The notes beneath the pieces are model-generated. The model had not been told where the DNA came from. It did not search any database and was given only the letters and a program-made list of their open reading frames with translations. The position numbers and the translations under genes were made by a program. Below, one piece after another: positions 5,143 to 13,446 of a stretch of 25,003 bases of DNA (its first letter is position 1; every line of letters starts with the position of its first letter). Source of the stretch: JBBRGK01 sp036741355. Its GTDB lineage: Bacteria > Chloroflexota > Dehalococcoidia > CAUJGQ01. Where the stretch lies: NCBI GenBank assembly GCA_036741355.1, contig DAINSK010000049.1, forward strand, positions 1 to 25,003. The letters are read 5' to 3'.

Positions 5143-6288
5143 GTGTCCTTCACAGGTGAGCAACGCGATATCTACGACCGAATTCTCTCGGACTTTCAGA
5201 AGGAACCAAGCTGGGGTAAGACCTTTTCCACCGGTTTTCTTCGAGACAAGGTGAACCAGATTATCGCAAATACTATCGCGACCGGTGACAGTAATACAGC
5301 AGCCGAACACCTTGCCTCTATAGTGACTGACCTCGAAGGTTTCGATGAAGAATATGTGATATACGTTCCCATAGATGGATTGACCATGGATTTTGACGCG
5401 CTCATATTCGGTAACATAACGTTAACTCACATCACTGACGAACGCTTTGTCTACCTATTGAATCTGTTCACCTCAATCATGAACACGACCACGAGTGACG
5501 ACGCCACCAAAAAGGTCATGTCGACGCAGTACATCCCTTCAGTCATCGGCCGCGTGCGCGGCGGTGTTTGTGCAGTGGTTACTGTCAAGGCTGAGCACAA
5601 CAAAGCCACAGATTACGCTATTCATGAAACGGAACGTGCTCTTGAGATTTTGAGATATGTGATACCCGCACTGTACCCGTCGCAGTTCAGGGTGAATATC
5701 GCGATACAAGGAGAATTAGCCGGTGGCTCCCGGACGTCCTTTAGCTACAGCTCACACGAGAATTCTGTCCAGCTAGCGAGTGCAAATGTCGGCAGGCTTG
5801 CTAATTTCGAACTAAACGCTGATGCTCTGGCATCGATGGTAGGATACGGTTTCTTCGCCCTCGGTGATTTGCTTACCCTGATGACGTTGAACGACTTGCA
5901 GGAAAGCTTGCTCCGGGCAGTGCACTGGTCCGCCGATGCTCATGGCCAGCGTGATAATGCTAATAAAGTCACCAGCATGATGATAGCTCTTGAATCATTG
6001 CTCAGCGGCCCACCTAATAGCCCAATTTCCACTGCTGTAAGTGAGTCGGTTGCAATCATTCTTGGCAACGATGTCGATAGCAGATTACTGCTCAAGAAGT
6101 TAGTGAAAGATTTATACGACAAGCGCAGTCGCATCAGTCATGGCGGCACTGCGGACATAACGGATGAGGATGTGAGGCGGCTACAGAACTTGACTGGGAA
6201 CGTTATTGTGACATTGGCACTAAGGAGCGATGACTTCGAAACGCGGAGCAAATTGTCGGATTGGGTGGAGCGGCAAAAGTTTAGTTGA
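5143..6288 (+). CDS. HEPN-domain protein (Apea-like), putative defence RNase
   Basis: A 381-residue protein. The C-terminal part (about residues 265-365) is a HEPN domain: helices around KVTSMMIALESLL and SESVAIILGNDVDSRLLLKKLVKDLYD lead to the motif KRSRISHGG, in which R328 and H333 form the Rx4H catalytic signature of HEPN ribonucleases. The shape resembles Apea-type HEPN proteins. The N-terminal 260 residues match no family I recognise. HEPN RNases act in abortive infection, toxin-antitoxin and RM-associated defence, which fits the neighbouring type I RM operon (convergent, 170 bases apart). GTG 5143 has GAGGGC about 6 bases upstream and is the only good start. By eye its base composition is clearly lower in GC than the neighbours, which suggests recent transfer. 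The defence role is inferred. Confidence 0.68.
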   Translation: MSFTGEQRDIYDRILSDFQKEPSWGKTFSTGFLRDKVNQIIANTIATGDSNTAAEHLASIVTDLEGFDEEYVIYVPIDGLTMDFDALIFGNITLTHITDERFVYLLNLFTSIMNTTTSDDATKKVMSTQYIPSVIGRVRGGVCAVVTVKAEHNKATDYAIHETERALEILRYVIPALYPSQFRVNIAIQGELAGGSRTSFSYSSHENSVQLASANVGRLANFELNADALASMVGYGFFALGDLLTLMTLNDLQESLLRAVHWSADAHGQRDNANKVTSMMIALESLLSGPPNSPISTAVSESVAIILGNDVDSRLLLKKLVKDLYDKRSRISHGGTADITDEDVRRLQNLTGNVIVTLALRSDDFETRSKLSDWVERQKFS

Positions 6289-6458
6289 AGGCTTGGTAAC
6301 AGGGGGAGCACCTGGTACCGGCGCTCGGGTTTGTAGTTCAGAATATTGTTCGCCGCATCACCTCCGCCTTGGCCCTGTTGAAGTCGAACCGCCAGGGGCG
6401 CGATGGGCACTCGTAGCTCGTCAGCGCGGGTAAGAATCAGCGCGAAGCGTGGTTCAAT

Positions 6459-7572
6459 TCAAATCTCTCCGTTGAATGCTCGCTCCGTCAGCGACCGCGA
6501 CAGCGCCTCCAAACGCTCGCCGCTCTCAGCCTGCCGGGCTGCGATCGCTCTAAGTTGCTTCACGCGTCGAGCAAACTCCCGCTGGAGCGCCAAGGGGGGC
6601 ACGGGGGCGGACACACGACCGAGGATCTCAAGCGTAAGCCCTTCAGTGTTGAGGCCGCGAGCTTGGGCTATGATCATCTTGGCCGATCCCCGTAGGAGGC
6701 TCGCCAGATACTCGGACGCTAATCTCTCGCCACATATTATGGCCTTTAGGTCTTGCCCAAAGCACACGTGGACCTCCGCGATTGCCACCGGCAGTGTCCG
6801 CGCTAGGATCTTGCTCTTCACCACCACCAGAACGGAGCCCGGCGGTACGATGCGCGTCGCGCTGTTAGCCACTGCCTCATTGGTCACGTGCTCTTGAGTG
6901 TCGCGGAGATAGTCGAACTTCATATCCTTTGACGTCGCCCAGGGAATCGTGCCTTCGAAATATTCGGGTCGTGCCCTCGCTGGAGTACCGCCGCCGACGA
7001 ATTGCACAAGATTGCCAAGCCGCTCTCTGGGCCACCCCTTTGGGTTCGTCGCTGGATCGCCGAACATCTCGTCGAAGATGGCAGGGACCAGCTCGGCGGT
7101 GCGGCGGTCGGGGGAACCCGTCGCCGTTTGCGATATGTCGGAAGTCAATGGTGGACAACCACAGGTAGAGCCAAGCCGACTCGACGCCGTTCGGCACGAG
7201 GCCCATCACGTTGTTATCAAACGCAGCCTCGACGGCTAAAATACGCCTCTTATTTGTGAGCAGCGCAGCACCGACCTTGGGAAAGATAACTGTGCCTGGT
7301 GGGTAGGTGCGTGCCCGGATGGCTGAGAGGATTTGACGGTCAACTTTGTGGGCGGAGGTCGAAATATTGACCTCTGCACCATCCGCATTCATGTCGCTGA
7401 CTTTGACAAACGGTATGGCCAAGTCTGGTTGGCCTTGGAATGCCTTCGGGAATGCAAACCCGCTTGCGGGTTGCGCGATGTCGCCGATCCTGACGACAGC
7501 CCAGCTTGCTGGCACGGTCGTCTCTAATCGCCTTGCTAGCCCCCTCCCGAACTCGTTTGATTTCTCGTTCAT
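6459..7572 (-). pseudogene. hsdS: Type I restriction specificity subunit, frameshifted
   Basis: HsdS recognises the DNA target of a type I RM enzyme through two target-recognition domains joined by a conserved helical spacer. From ATG 7572 the first domain reads well (PASWAVVRIGDIAQ, FVKVSDMNADG, TYPPGTVIFPKVGAALLTNKR) to IANGDGFP, then the frame goes wrong at a five-base C run (G 7110-7114). Deleting one C joins it to DRRTAELVPAIFDEMFGDP and the second domain (NPKGWPRERLGNLV, GTIPWATSKDM, SVLVVVKSKIL), ending with the C-terminal helix at 6459. Even with the frame repaired, the central spacer of roughly 40-60 residues is missing, since only about 15 residues separate the domains. The ATG overlaps the hsdM stop (ATGA). 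The second half could be made alone from TTG 7148 or a later start. Two half-subunits could in principle dimerise, but loss of function is more likely. Confidence 0.82.
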
Positions 7573-9083
7573 CTCTGAAGCATTTCAGCCAAAACTTTTA
7601 CCCTCACGACGATCTCTTCTTCTAATCGCAAGATTTCGGCTAGGATGTCGCTCGGCTGGTCATGCTCGGTTGCATCTTCGAAAATCTCGCGGTATCGGCC
7701 CGGCGTGAGGTTGAGGCTATTGTCGCGAATCCGAGCGACCGGAACGCGGAAGGCGCTGAGCCCATCCTGGCGTTCGGGCCATTTCGCTAGTAAATCGGGA
7801 ATATCGTTCGCATCGATCGGCACGCGCTTGTCGTCGAGGCTGAAGCCGTCGGCCTGGAGGTCGTAGAACCAAACGCTCTCGGTTGGACCGCCCTTTTGGA
7901 AGACAAGCACGGCGGTGCCAACGCCGGAGTAGGGCTTGAAGACGCCCGAGGGCAGGCTGACGACCGCCTGCAGGTCGCACTCAGTGAGCAGCATCTCGCG
8001 CAGGCGGACGGCGGCCTTGTTGCCGCCGAAGAGGACGCCGTTGGGAACGATGACGCCGGCGCGGCCGTCGGGGGCGAGGTGGTCGATGAACCACTTGAGG
8101 AAGAGCAGCTCCGTGTTGCGGCTATCGAGGTTGAGGTCGGCGAGGATGCTCTCGTTCTGGATCTTGCCGGCAAACGGCGGATTGGCGAGCACGACGTCCC
8201 AGGTGCGGCCGGGATAGCCCCCGCGCAGGCTGGTGGTGAGCGGGTTGAAGAACTCGACCTCGGCGCGCTCCAGGCGGTGGAGGTAGAGGTTCATGATCGC
8301 GATCTTGACCATGTTGGCGTCGTTGTCGAAGCCGGTGAAGGCGTGCTGCTCGATGAACTCCCATTGCGCGGGGGTGAGCTGGTCGCCGGTGAGCTCTCCG
8401 CGGGCGGCGCTTGCCGGCGAGGTGTTACGGCGCAGGATGTGCTGGAAGGCGGAGACGAGGAATCCCGCTGTGCCGCAGGCGGGGTCGCAGATGCGCTCGC
8501 CGGGCCGCGGATCGACGAGCGCGACGATCATGGCGATGATGTGGCGCGGCGTGCGGAACTGGCCGTTCGTGCCGGCCACGGCCAGCTTGCCGAGCAGGTA
8601 CTCATACATGTCTCCCTTGAGGTCCTGGCCGTCGCTGCTATCGAGCTCCATGCCGTTGATGCGCTGGACGATGGCGCGGAGGGTGGGGCGGTCGTAGATC
8701 TTGAGCGTGGCGCGGTTGAAAAGCTCGCGGCCGGTCTGGGAGAGGCCGGGCAGCGCGTGTAGCTGCTCGATAGCAGCGCGCACGGCGTCAAAGAGGGCGT
8801 CGCCGGTGAGGGTGACGAAGTTGCCCCAGGCGTATTTGGCCCACTCGCCGGCGAAGATGCGGGAGTAATTGCGGTCCAGCTCGCCGAGTATCTCATCCTT
8901 CTCTGTCAGCAGTCGAAGGAAGACGAGGTAGGACATCTGCTCGACAGCGTCCATGGGGTTGTTCAGGCCGCCGGACCACAGCACGTCCATGAGCTGGTCA
9001 ATGTCCCGGCGGAGGCCGGAGGAGAAGAAGTTGCTTGCGATGATGCCGGCCGGGGCGGGGGAACGATCGTCAAGCGCGGTCAT
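7569..9083 (-). CDS. hsdM: Type I RM DNA methyltransferase subunit
   Basis: HsdM carries out S-adenosylmethionine-dependent N6-adenine methylation in the type I complex and is also needed for restriction. The 504-residue product starts with a helical HsdM N-terminal domain (RRDIDQLMDVLWSGGLNNPMDAVEQ). SAM-binding motif I DPACGTAGF is at about residues 200-208 and catalytic motif IV NPPF at about 301-304; GTNGQFRTPRHI before motif I is typical. I chose ATG 9083; a longer in-frame start at 9176 would overlap the end of hsdR by 86 bases and adds unrelated residues. The gap to the hsdR stop is 7 bases, and the hsdM stop overlaps the hsdS start by 4 bases, so the operon order is hsdR-hsdM-hsdS with tight coupling. 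The gene is intact. Confidence 0.92.
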   Translation of the reverse strand: MTALDDRSPAPAGIIASNFFSSGLRRDIDQLMDVLWSGGLNNPMDAVEQMSYLVFLRLLTEKDEILGELDRNYSRIFAGEWAKYAWGNFVTLTGDALFDAVRAAIEQLHALPGLSQTGRELFNRATLKIYDRPTLRAIVQRINGMELDSSDGQDLKGDMYEYLLGKLAVAGTNGQFRTPRHIIAMIVALVDPRPGERICDPACGTAGFLVSAFQHILRRNTSPASAARGELTGDQLTPAQWEFIEQHAFTGFDNDANMVKIAIMNLYLHRLERAEVEFFNPLTTSLRGGYPGRTWDVVLANPPFAGKIQNESILADLNLDSRNTELLFLKWFIDHLAPDGRAGVIVPNGVLFGGNKAAVRLREMLLTECDLQAVVSLPSGVFKPYSGVGTAVLVFQKGGPTESVWFYDLQADGFSLDDKRVPIDANDIPDLLAKWPERQDGLSAFRVPVARIRDNSLNLTPGRYREIFEDATEHDQPSDILAEILRLEEEIVVRVKVLAEMLQR

Positions 9084-9090
9084 GTCGGGG

Positions 9091-11541
9091 TCAACTCCTG
9101 CATGGTGGCGTACGGCTTCCACAGGGGCCCCAGGGCTGCTCAAGGGCCATCGACCGGCGCGGAGACGGCTGACCACCGAGGGCGCGGACGACCGGCGAGG
9201 AACGCACTGCCTCGAAGACTTCGTCGCGGCGCCTGAAGCCGACGAGGGCCCTCAGCCCACCGAGGGTGGTGAACTGGCCGCGATCGAAGATGCCCATGTC
9301 GGAGGCCATGAAGCGCTTGCGGGCGGTCGGGTCATCGACGACCAGCTTCACCGTGGTCTCCAGCCATTTCTGCTCACTGTAGCGGAGGTCGAAGCGGGCG
9401 GCGAGGCCGTCGACTACGTCGCTGACGACCTGGGACTTGCTCGGTACCGGCCGCTTGCCCAGGGCACTGTACACGAACGCCGCTGGAGGAGCGGGGACGC
9501 CGTAGGAGGCGACCAGCTTCTCGGGCGAGTAATACATCTCGGGGCGGTTGAAAAAGCGAGCCTGGAGCAGCTCGTCGACGGCATCGTCGTCTTCGTTCTC
9601 CACGGCCTGGTGAAACTCCGCGTCGCTGCCGGCGAACTCGCGGAGATCGCGCTCGAACGCGCCGCGGTAGGTCATGTAGTCGACCTTCTCGCCGTTGGGG
9701 CCGATGATGCGCAATTCTTCCGAGACGAGCACATCGCTGCCGGTCCAGGTCGGAATCTCACGCTTGCCGCCGGCCGCGGGCGTTTCGGGCGCTATTTCGC
9801 TATACGGGTCCACGGGACCGGGCTCGGCTACCGCGCGGGCAGCGGCCTGCCGGGGCTGGGGCAAGCGGAGCGGCTCGCTGTAGTCGTACAGCTCTTCGAA
9901 GTACTCGGCCACGCCGCAGAAGTCCAGCAGGTAGTAGAACTCCTTTTTGTACTCGGTGTTCCCCTCGCGGAACGTGTAGAGTCGCGTGCCGCGGCCTTTG
10001 ATCTGGATGTACTCGGTGGGTGAGAAGATGGGGCGCATCAGCACGACGTTGAGCAGGTCCTGGCAGTTGTAGCCGGTGGAGAGCATATCGACCGACACGG
10101 CCACACGCTCGGGGCGCCGGCCGTCGCGGAAGTCTTTGGCGATGGACGAGGCGTCCTCGATGCGCGAGGTGATCGTGACGGCGAGGTTGGGCCGGAGCTG
10201 GTTGAGGATCTTCGTGATCTCGGTGGCGTGGCGCTGGTTGACGGCGAAGACGATGGAGCGGCCGATTTTTTTGAACGGGTCCTCCTGGGCGAGGCGCAGG
10301 AACGCCTCACACATCAGCCGGTTACGCTCGGGCGTGAAGATGCGGCGCTCCAGGTTTTGGACCTTGAAGCTCTCCTCACGCTCATCGATAGTCACCGTCC
10401 AGCCATGTTCTGCCAGCGCCCGGGTGGTGATGTCGGAGCGGATGTCGTAGATCTTCGGCATGCAGAGGAAGGGGCCGTCGGGGTCCCGCACGGCGTCGAG
10501 GATGTCGTAGCGGTAGGTCGGCACGCCGGGCTCGCAGCCGAAGTAGTGGTACGTGTCGCGTAGCTGGCGGGCTTCGAGCGCTTTGGGGTTCTCTTCCCCC
10601 AGCCGGGCGAGGTCGATGTTTTTGAGGTACGCCTTCGGTGTGGCCGTGAGGCCGACGCGGGTGGCCTGGAAGAACTGCACCACATCGCGCGCGTCGCCAT
10701 AGATGGAGCGGTGCGCCTCGTCGTTGATCACGAGGTCGAAGTGGAAGGGCGTAAACTCTTCGCGGTAGCGGCGGTCGACCATCAGCGATTGCAGCGTGGC
10801 GATGACGACGCTCGAGCCGAGCAGCTCGCCGGTCCGGCGGGCGGTCTTATAGATGACCGGGTTGTACTCGCGCAGGATCAGGTTGAATTCTTCCAGCGTC
10901 TGCTTGGCGAGCTCAATGCGGTCGACGACGAAGAGCACGCGTTCAGCGTTGCGGGTCTGGAGGAAGCGGCGGATCAGCGCGGCGCAGAGGAGGGTCTTGC
11001 CGGTACCGGTCGCCATCTCCAGCAGGAATCTATCGCGACGCTCGTGGTCGAAGAGGCGGGCGACTTCATCGAGCGCGGCGATCTGGTAGCGGCGCAGGAC
11101 GCGGTCGCGGGTGAAGCGCTCGAGGTAATCAGGCCCCACGACGTCGGTTTGGAGCGGGCGCGGAGGCTGCATGTTCTTGAGGCGCATGCGGTCGAGGTCT
11201 TCAAACGAAGGCAGGCGTTCGATGCGGCCGGCGTCTTCCTCATTCAGCCTTTCCAGTTTCCAGAGGTAGTGGATACGGCCGTTGGAGAGGATGACGAAGG
11301 GGGCCTTGAGGTTTTCGGCGTAGCGGCGGCCCTGCCCCTTGGCGTCGTAGGGGTCGAGGTCTTCGCGCTTGGCCTCCAGGACGCAGAGGGCGCGGCCGAG
11401 CTTATCGAGCAGCACGTAGTCGGCGCGGCCACCGGCGCGCTGTTCGAACTTGACGCGGGTGTGGTCGAGGAGATCCCAGCCGCTCTCGCGGAGCGCCTGG
11501 TCGATGAGCACGCGTGAGAAGGCTTCGCCCTGACCGGGCAT
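9091..11541 (-). CDS. hsdR: Type I RM restriction (motor/nuclease) subunit
   Basis: HsdR is the ATP-driven DNA translocase and endonuclease of the type I complex. The 816-residue product shows an N-terminal PD-(D/E)xK nuclease with D41 in GRADYVLL and E56/K58 in LEAK. It is followed by a superfamily 2 helicase core: Walker A ATGTGKT at 177-183, DEAH at 274-277, LTATP at 298-302, and the second RecA domain with SVDMLSTGYNC and QIKGRGTRL. A C-terminal helical domain for complex assembly follows (VDYMTYRGAFERDLREF). The length is near the short end of the HsdR range. Start ATG 11541 has AAGG about 8 bases upstream. All nuclease and motor residues look intact, so a damaged specificity subunit is the weak point of this system. 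Confidence 0.92.
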   Translation of the reverse strand: MPGQGEAFSRVLIDQALRESGWDLLDHTRVKFEQRAGGRADYVLLDKLGRALCVLEAKREDLDPYDAKGQGRRYAENLKAPFVILSNGRIHYLWKLERLNEEDAGRIERLPSFEDLDRMRLKNMQPPRPLQTDVVGPDYLERFTRDRVLRRYQIAALDEVARLFDHERRDRFLLEMATGTGKTLLCAALIRRFLQTRNAERVLFVVDRIELAKQTLEEFNLILREYNPVIYKTARRTGELLGSSVVIATLQSLMVDRRYREEFTPFHFDLVINDEAHRSIYGDARDVVQFFQATRVGLTATPKAYLKNIDLARLGEENPKALEARQLRDTYHYFGCEPGVPTYRYDILDAVRDPDGPFLCMPKIYDIRSDITTRALAEHGWTVTIDEREESFKVQNLERRIFTPERNRLMCEAFLRLAQEDPFKKIGRSIVFAVNQRHATEITKILNQLRPNLAVTITSRIEDASSIAKDFRDGRRPERVAVSVDMLSTGYNCQDLLNVVLMRPIFSPTEYIQIKGRGTRLYTFREGNTEYKKEFYYLLDFCGVAEYFEELYDYSEPLRLPQPRQAAARAVAEPGPVDPYSEIAPETPAAGGKREIPTWTGSDVLVSEELRIIGPNGEKVDYMTYRGAFERDLREFAGSDAEFHQAVENEDDDAVDELLQARFFNRPEMYYSPEKLVASYGVPAPPAAFVYSALGKRPVPSKSQVVSDVVDGLAARFDLRYSEQKWLETTVKLVVDDPTARKRFMASDMGIFDRGQFTTLGGLRALVGFRRRDEVFEAVRSSPVVRALGGQPSPRRSMALEQPWGPCGSRTPPCRS

Positions 11542-11882
11542 CGCGCCGCCTTAGCTCGTTCCTGTCACATCTTACATCCCGCATAAAGTACTCGCCCTGT
11601 TATCACAGGGAGGGGAGCGGTTCAAGCGGTGCCCGGATGATCCGATGCTGTCGTGACGCCGGATAGTAAGTTCAGGTCATCACCATTCGCAGGAACCCTT
11701 CGTTCGTCCATCAGCTTCGATATCAGCGGCCGTTAGGAAAGCCAGGAAAGGCACCCAGGCAAATAGCGGTCGGCGGTGGCGCGTTCCGTGAGGGCAGCAG
11801 TAGAGGAGGCGAGTTGGCAGACATATTTGCGATGCCGACGACCGCGGATAGCTGTGTGAAAGCGTGCGCGGGGTGGAGGGGA
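11542..11882. other. Gap between hsdR and vapC without a gene
   Basis: No credible coding region is seen. Upstream of hsdR there is an inverted repeat CCCTGT-TATC-ACAGGG (11595-11610), with 6-base arms and a 4-base loop, 54 bases before the hsdR start. It could be an operator or hairpin in the leader of the RM operon, but no strong promoter is visible. Plus-strand frames from about 11814 onward are antisense shadows of the VapC gene. Confidence 0.4.
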
Positions 11883-12284
11883 TCAAGGGGTTCGGACGCG
11901 GGGAAGCGGAGCGATGGTCAGGCCCGTCATCGGGTAGTGCCTGACGTTCCCCGTGACCACTGTGGCCCCGTGTTCAAACGCCACGGCCGCGATAATGGTA
12001 TCGGTTGCGGGAAGGGTGACGCCGCGGCGGGCGAAGTCGTAGCGCCAGAGGCCAGCCTGCTGAGCGGCCACCTCGGACGTCGGCAAGAACTGCAGCGTTA
12101 CAAGGAACTGCTGGGCACGAGCCCGTTCACGCGGAGCCAGGCCGGCGTAGACCTCGGCGACGACGATGTCGCAGCTGCAGGAGATATGGCCCTGCGTCGG
12201 CAGGTCCTGGATAAACGCGGCGGTGCTGGCAAAGCCTTTGAGGAAGTCAATAATAGCGTCTGAGTCGAGCAAGTGCAGGCTCAT
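11883..12284 (-). CDS. VapC-family PIN-domain toxin
   Basis: A 133-residue PIN-domain RNase; VapC toxins cleave tRNA or rRNA and are held inactive by a VapB partner. Acidic residues for metal binding are visible: D7 and D9 in LLDSDAIIDFL, E44 in VVAEVYAGL and D95 in LPATDTIIAA. The ending ATVVTGNVRHYPM is the usual TGNxRH(F/Y) motif. ATG 12284 overlaps the stop of the upstream gene as ATGA, the classic vapBC arrangement; an upstream in-frame start at 12380 would encode unrelated residues. The gene reads toward the RM operon and ends 341 bases from the hsdR start. Confidence 0.88.
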   Translation of the reverse strand: MSLHLLDSDAIIDFLKGFASTAAFIQDLPTQGHISCSCDIVVAEVYAGLAPRERARAQQFLVTLQFLPTSEVAAQQAGLWRYDFARRGVTLPATDTIIAAVAFEHGATVVTGNVRHYPMTGLTIAPLPRVRTP

Positions 12285-12586
12285 GGTTTCGGGCGATGAG
12301 AGAGTTTCTCTTCGGTTGCCTCCTGGTCGAAGCTTCGCAGCTTGCGCACCCACGCCGACGTCTTCTCTGGCGTTTCCCACTCGGGGTTCTTGGCGTCTTT
12401 GAGGATGCCTGCTGTCCGCCCAAAGGCCACGCGCTGACGCTCCAGCGTCGCGCGGTCGTCACTGCTTATTCCTGCTGTGATGACGGCACGGCCCTTGCGA
12501 CGCCCGGCAAGCAGTGCAATAACCCCACCAACCGCGGCCAGTGGGAGAATGTCTGTAATGTGAAGCGGTAATCGCTCTCGTGCCAT
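12281..12586 (-). CDS. VapB-like antitoxin with hydrophobic N-terminal segment
   Basis: A 101-residue protein encoded directly upstream of, and overlapping, the VapC gene, so it is the expected antitoxin. The C-terminal half (AFGRTAGILKDA, EWETPEKTSAWVRKLRS) resembles the toxin-binding tail of VapB proteins. The N-terminus is odd: residues about 13-28 (ILPLAAVGGVIALLAG) are hydrophobic and followed by RRKGR, like a single membrane helix with a positive-inside flank, in place of a clear AbrB or ribbon-helix-helix DNA-binding domain. GAGGAT lies about 9 bases before ATG 12586, supporting this start. A shorter product from an internal GTG, without the hydrophobic part, is possible but would be only about 49 residues. 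Confidence 0.6.
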   Translation of the reverse strand: MARERLPLHITDILPLAAVGGVIALLAGRRKGRAVITAGISSDDRATLERQRVAFGRTAGILKDAKNPEWETPEKTSAWVRKLRSFDQEATEEKLSHRPKP

Positions 12587-12656
12587 AATTGTTTATCCTC
12601 ACTACTATTATGCACCTATACACCGCGACAAGGGGCATGCTTCTTTGCCATATACG

Positions 12657-12680
12657 ACGACTTGATCATCTGTAAGTCGT
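12657..12680. repeat. Inverted repeat between vapB and DUF1697 genes
   Basis: Arms ACGACTT (12657-12663) and AAGTCGT (12674-12680) give a perfect 7-bp stem with a 10-base loop. It lies downstream of the minus-strand DUF1697 gene and upstream of the VapB-like gene, in an AT-richer 200-base gap. It could help terminate DUF1697 transcription or bind a regulator; no T run follows on the minus strand. Confidence 0.35.
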
Positions 12681-12788
12681 TATTCAACCACCGAAGGACT
12701 GGGTAGATATAGACAACATCTGCAAAGTGCAACAAACCCTCGATGCGCAGTATCTGCATTCCGGTCTTTATCTGTTAGAGATCGCATG

Positions 12789-13337
12789 TCAGGTGCCGGA
12801 CAGGGCGAGCAGCTTGGTGACGGTGTTCCAGTTGCGCATGGTCACGGACACGCCGAGAAGCTTGTCCCACGGCACCTTGCTCAGCGGCGAGGCAAGGAAT
12901 CCGGACGGGCACCAGAGGTGGGCCTCGCGCCCGACCAAGCGGACCTGGTCGGGCGCGAAGTCGAAGCAGGCTACGGTGCGCACTCCGGCCGGGTCCGGGT
13001 CGCCGGCGAGGAAGGCGACAAAGTGTTTGCTCGGGTCGGTCGCGACATCGAGCAGCGGGTCGGCAGCCACAGCGGCGGCGAGTTCGGCGTGGCTCCGCAC
13101 GATTACTTTGGCCTCGACGCCGAGGTTACGGTCGAGAGCCAGTTCGATGTCGCCGGCAGCGATGCCGGCGGCGCCTGGCGGGCTGGTAAAGATCGCGTTG
13201 CCGCTCTGCAGGTAGGTCGTGACGTCGGTGTAGCCGAGACCCCGCAGCAGTTCACGCAGCTGTGCCATGCCGACGCGCTTGGCACGGCCGACGTTGATAC
13301 CGCGCAGCAGCGCGACCTGTCGGAAGGAGTCGACCAT
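12789..13337 (-). CDS. DUF1697 family protein
   Basis: A 182-residue protein of the widely distributed DUF1697 family, whose function is unknown. The N-terminal signature is clear: QVALLRGINVGRAKRVGMAQLRELLRGLGYTDVTTYLQSGN, where LLRGINVG and YLQSGN are hallmark strings. A CPSGFLASPL segment and a C-terminal TMRNWNTVTKLL helix are also typical. ATG 13337 is supported by GGAGG about 7 bases upstream; an in-frame ATG at 13448 would add unrelated residues and overlap the divergent sthA start. It is transcribed divergently from the transhydrogenase gene with a 109-base space. Confidence 0.88.
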   Translation of the reverse strand: MVDSFRQVALLRGINVGRAKRVGMAQLRELLRGLGYTDVTTYLQSGNAIFTSPPGAAGIAAGDIELALDRNLGVEAKVIVRSHAELAAAVAADPLLDVATDPSKHFVAFLAGDPDPAGVRTVACFDFAPDQVRLVGREAHLWCPSGFLASPLSKVPWDKLLGVSVTMRNWNTVTKLLALSGT

Positions 13338-13356
13338 CGCGTACCTCCGCTGGTGC

Positions 13357-13385
13357 TGGGCGATAGCCCACTGTATCGCTATGCT
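13357..13385 (+). promoter_or_regulatory. Weak promoter candidate upstream of sthA
   Basis: TATGCT (13380-13385) could be a -10 box, with TGGGCG (13357-13362) at 17-base spacing as a poor -35. The latter overlaps an inverted repeat TGGGC-GATA-GCCCA (13357-13370). This is the only space for the divergent promoters of DUF1697 and sthA, but the match to consensus is weak. Confidence 0.22.
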
Positions 13386-13446
13386 ACGCTGACCGCGACG
13401 CCGGACCGGCGGCAAGCGTCCGCCGCTCCTGGACGTATGGATCCGC

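Noticed and set aside
11814..12263. Plus-strand TTG-start frame with an upstream GAGGAGG
   Set aside because: It lies antisense to the whole VapC gene and its product has no domain-like character.
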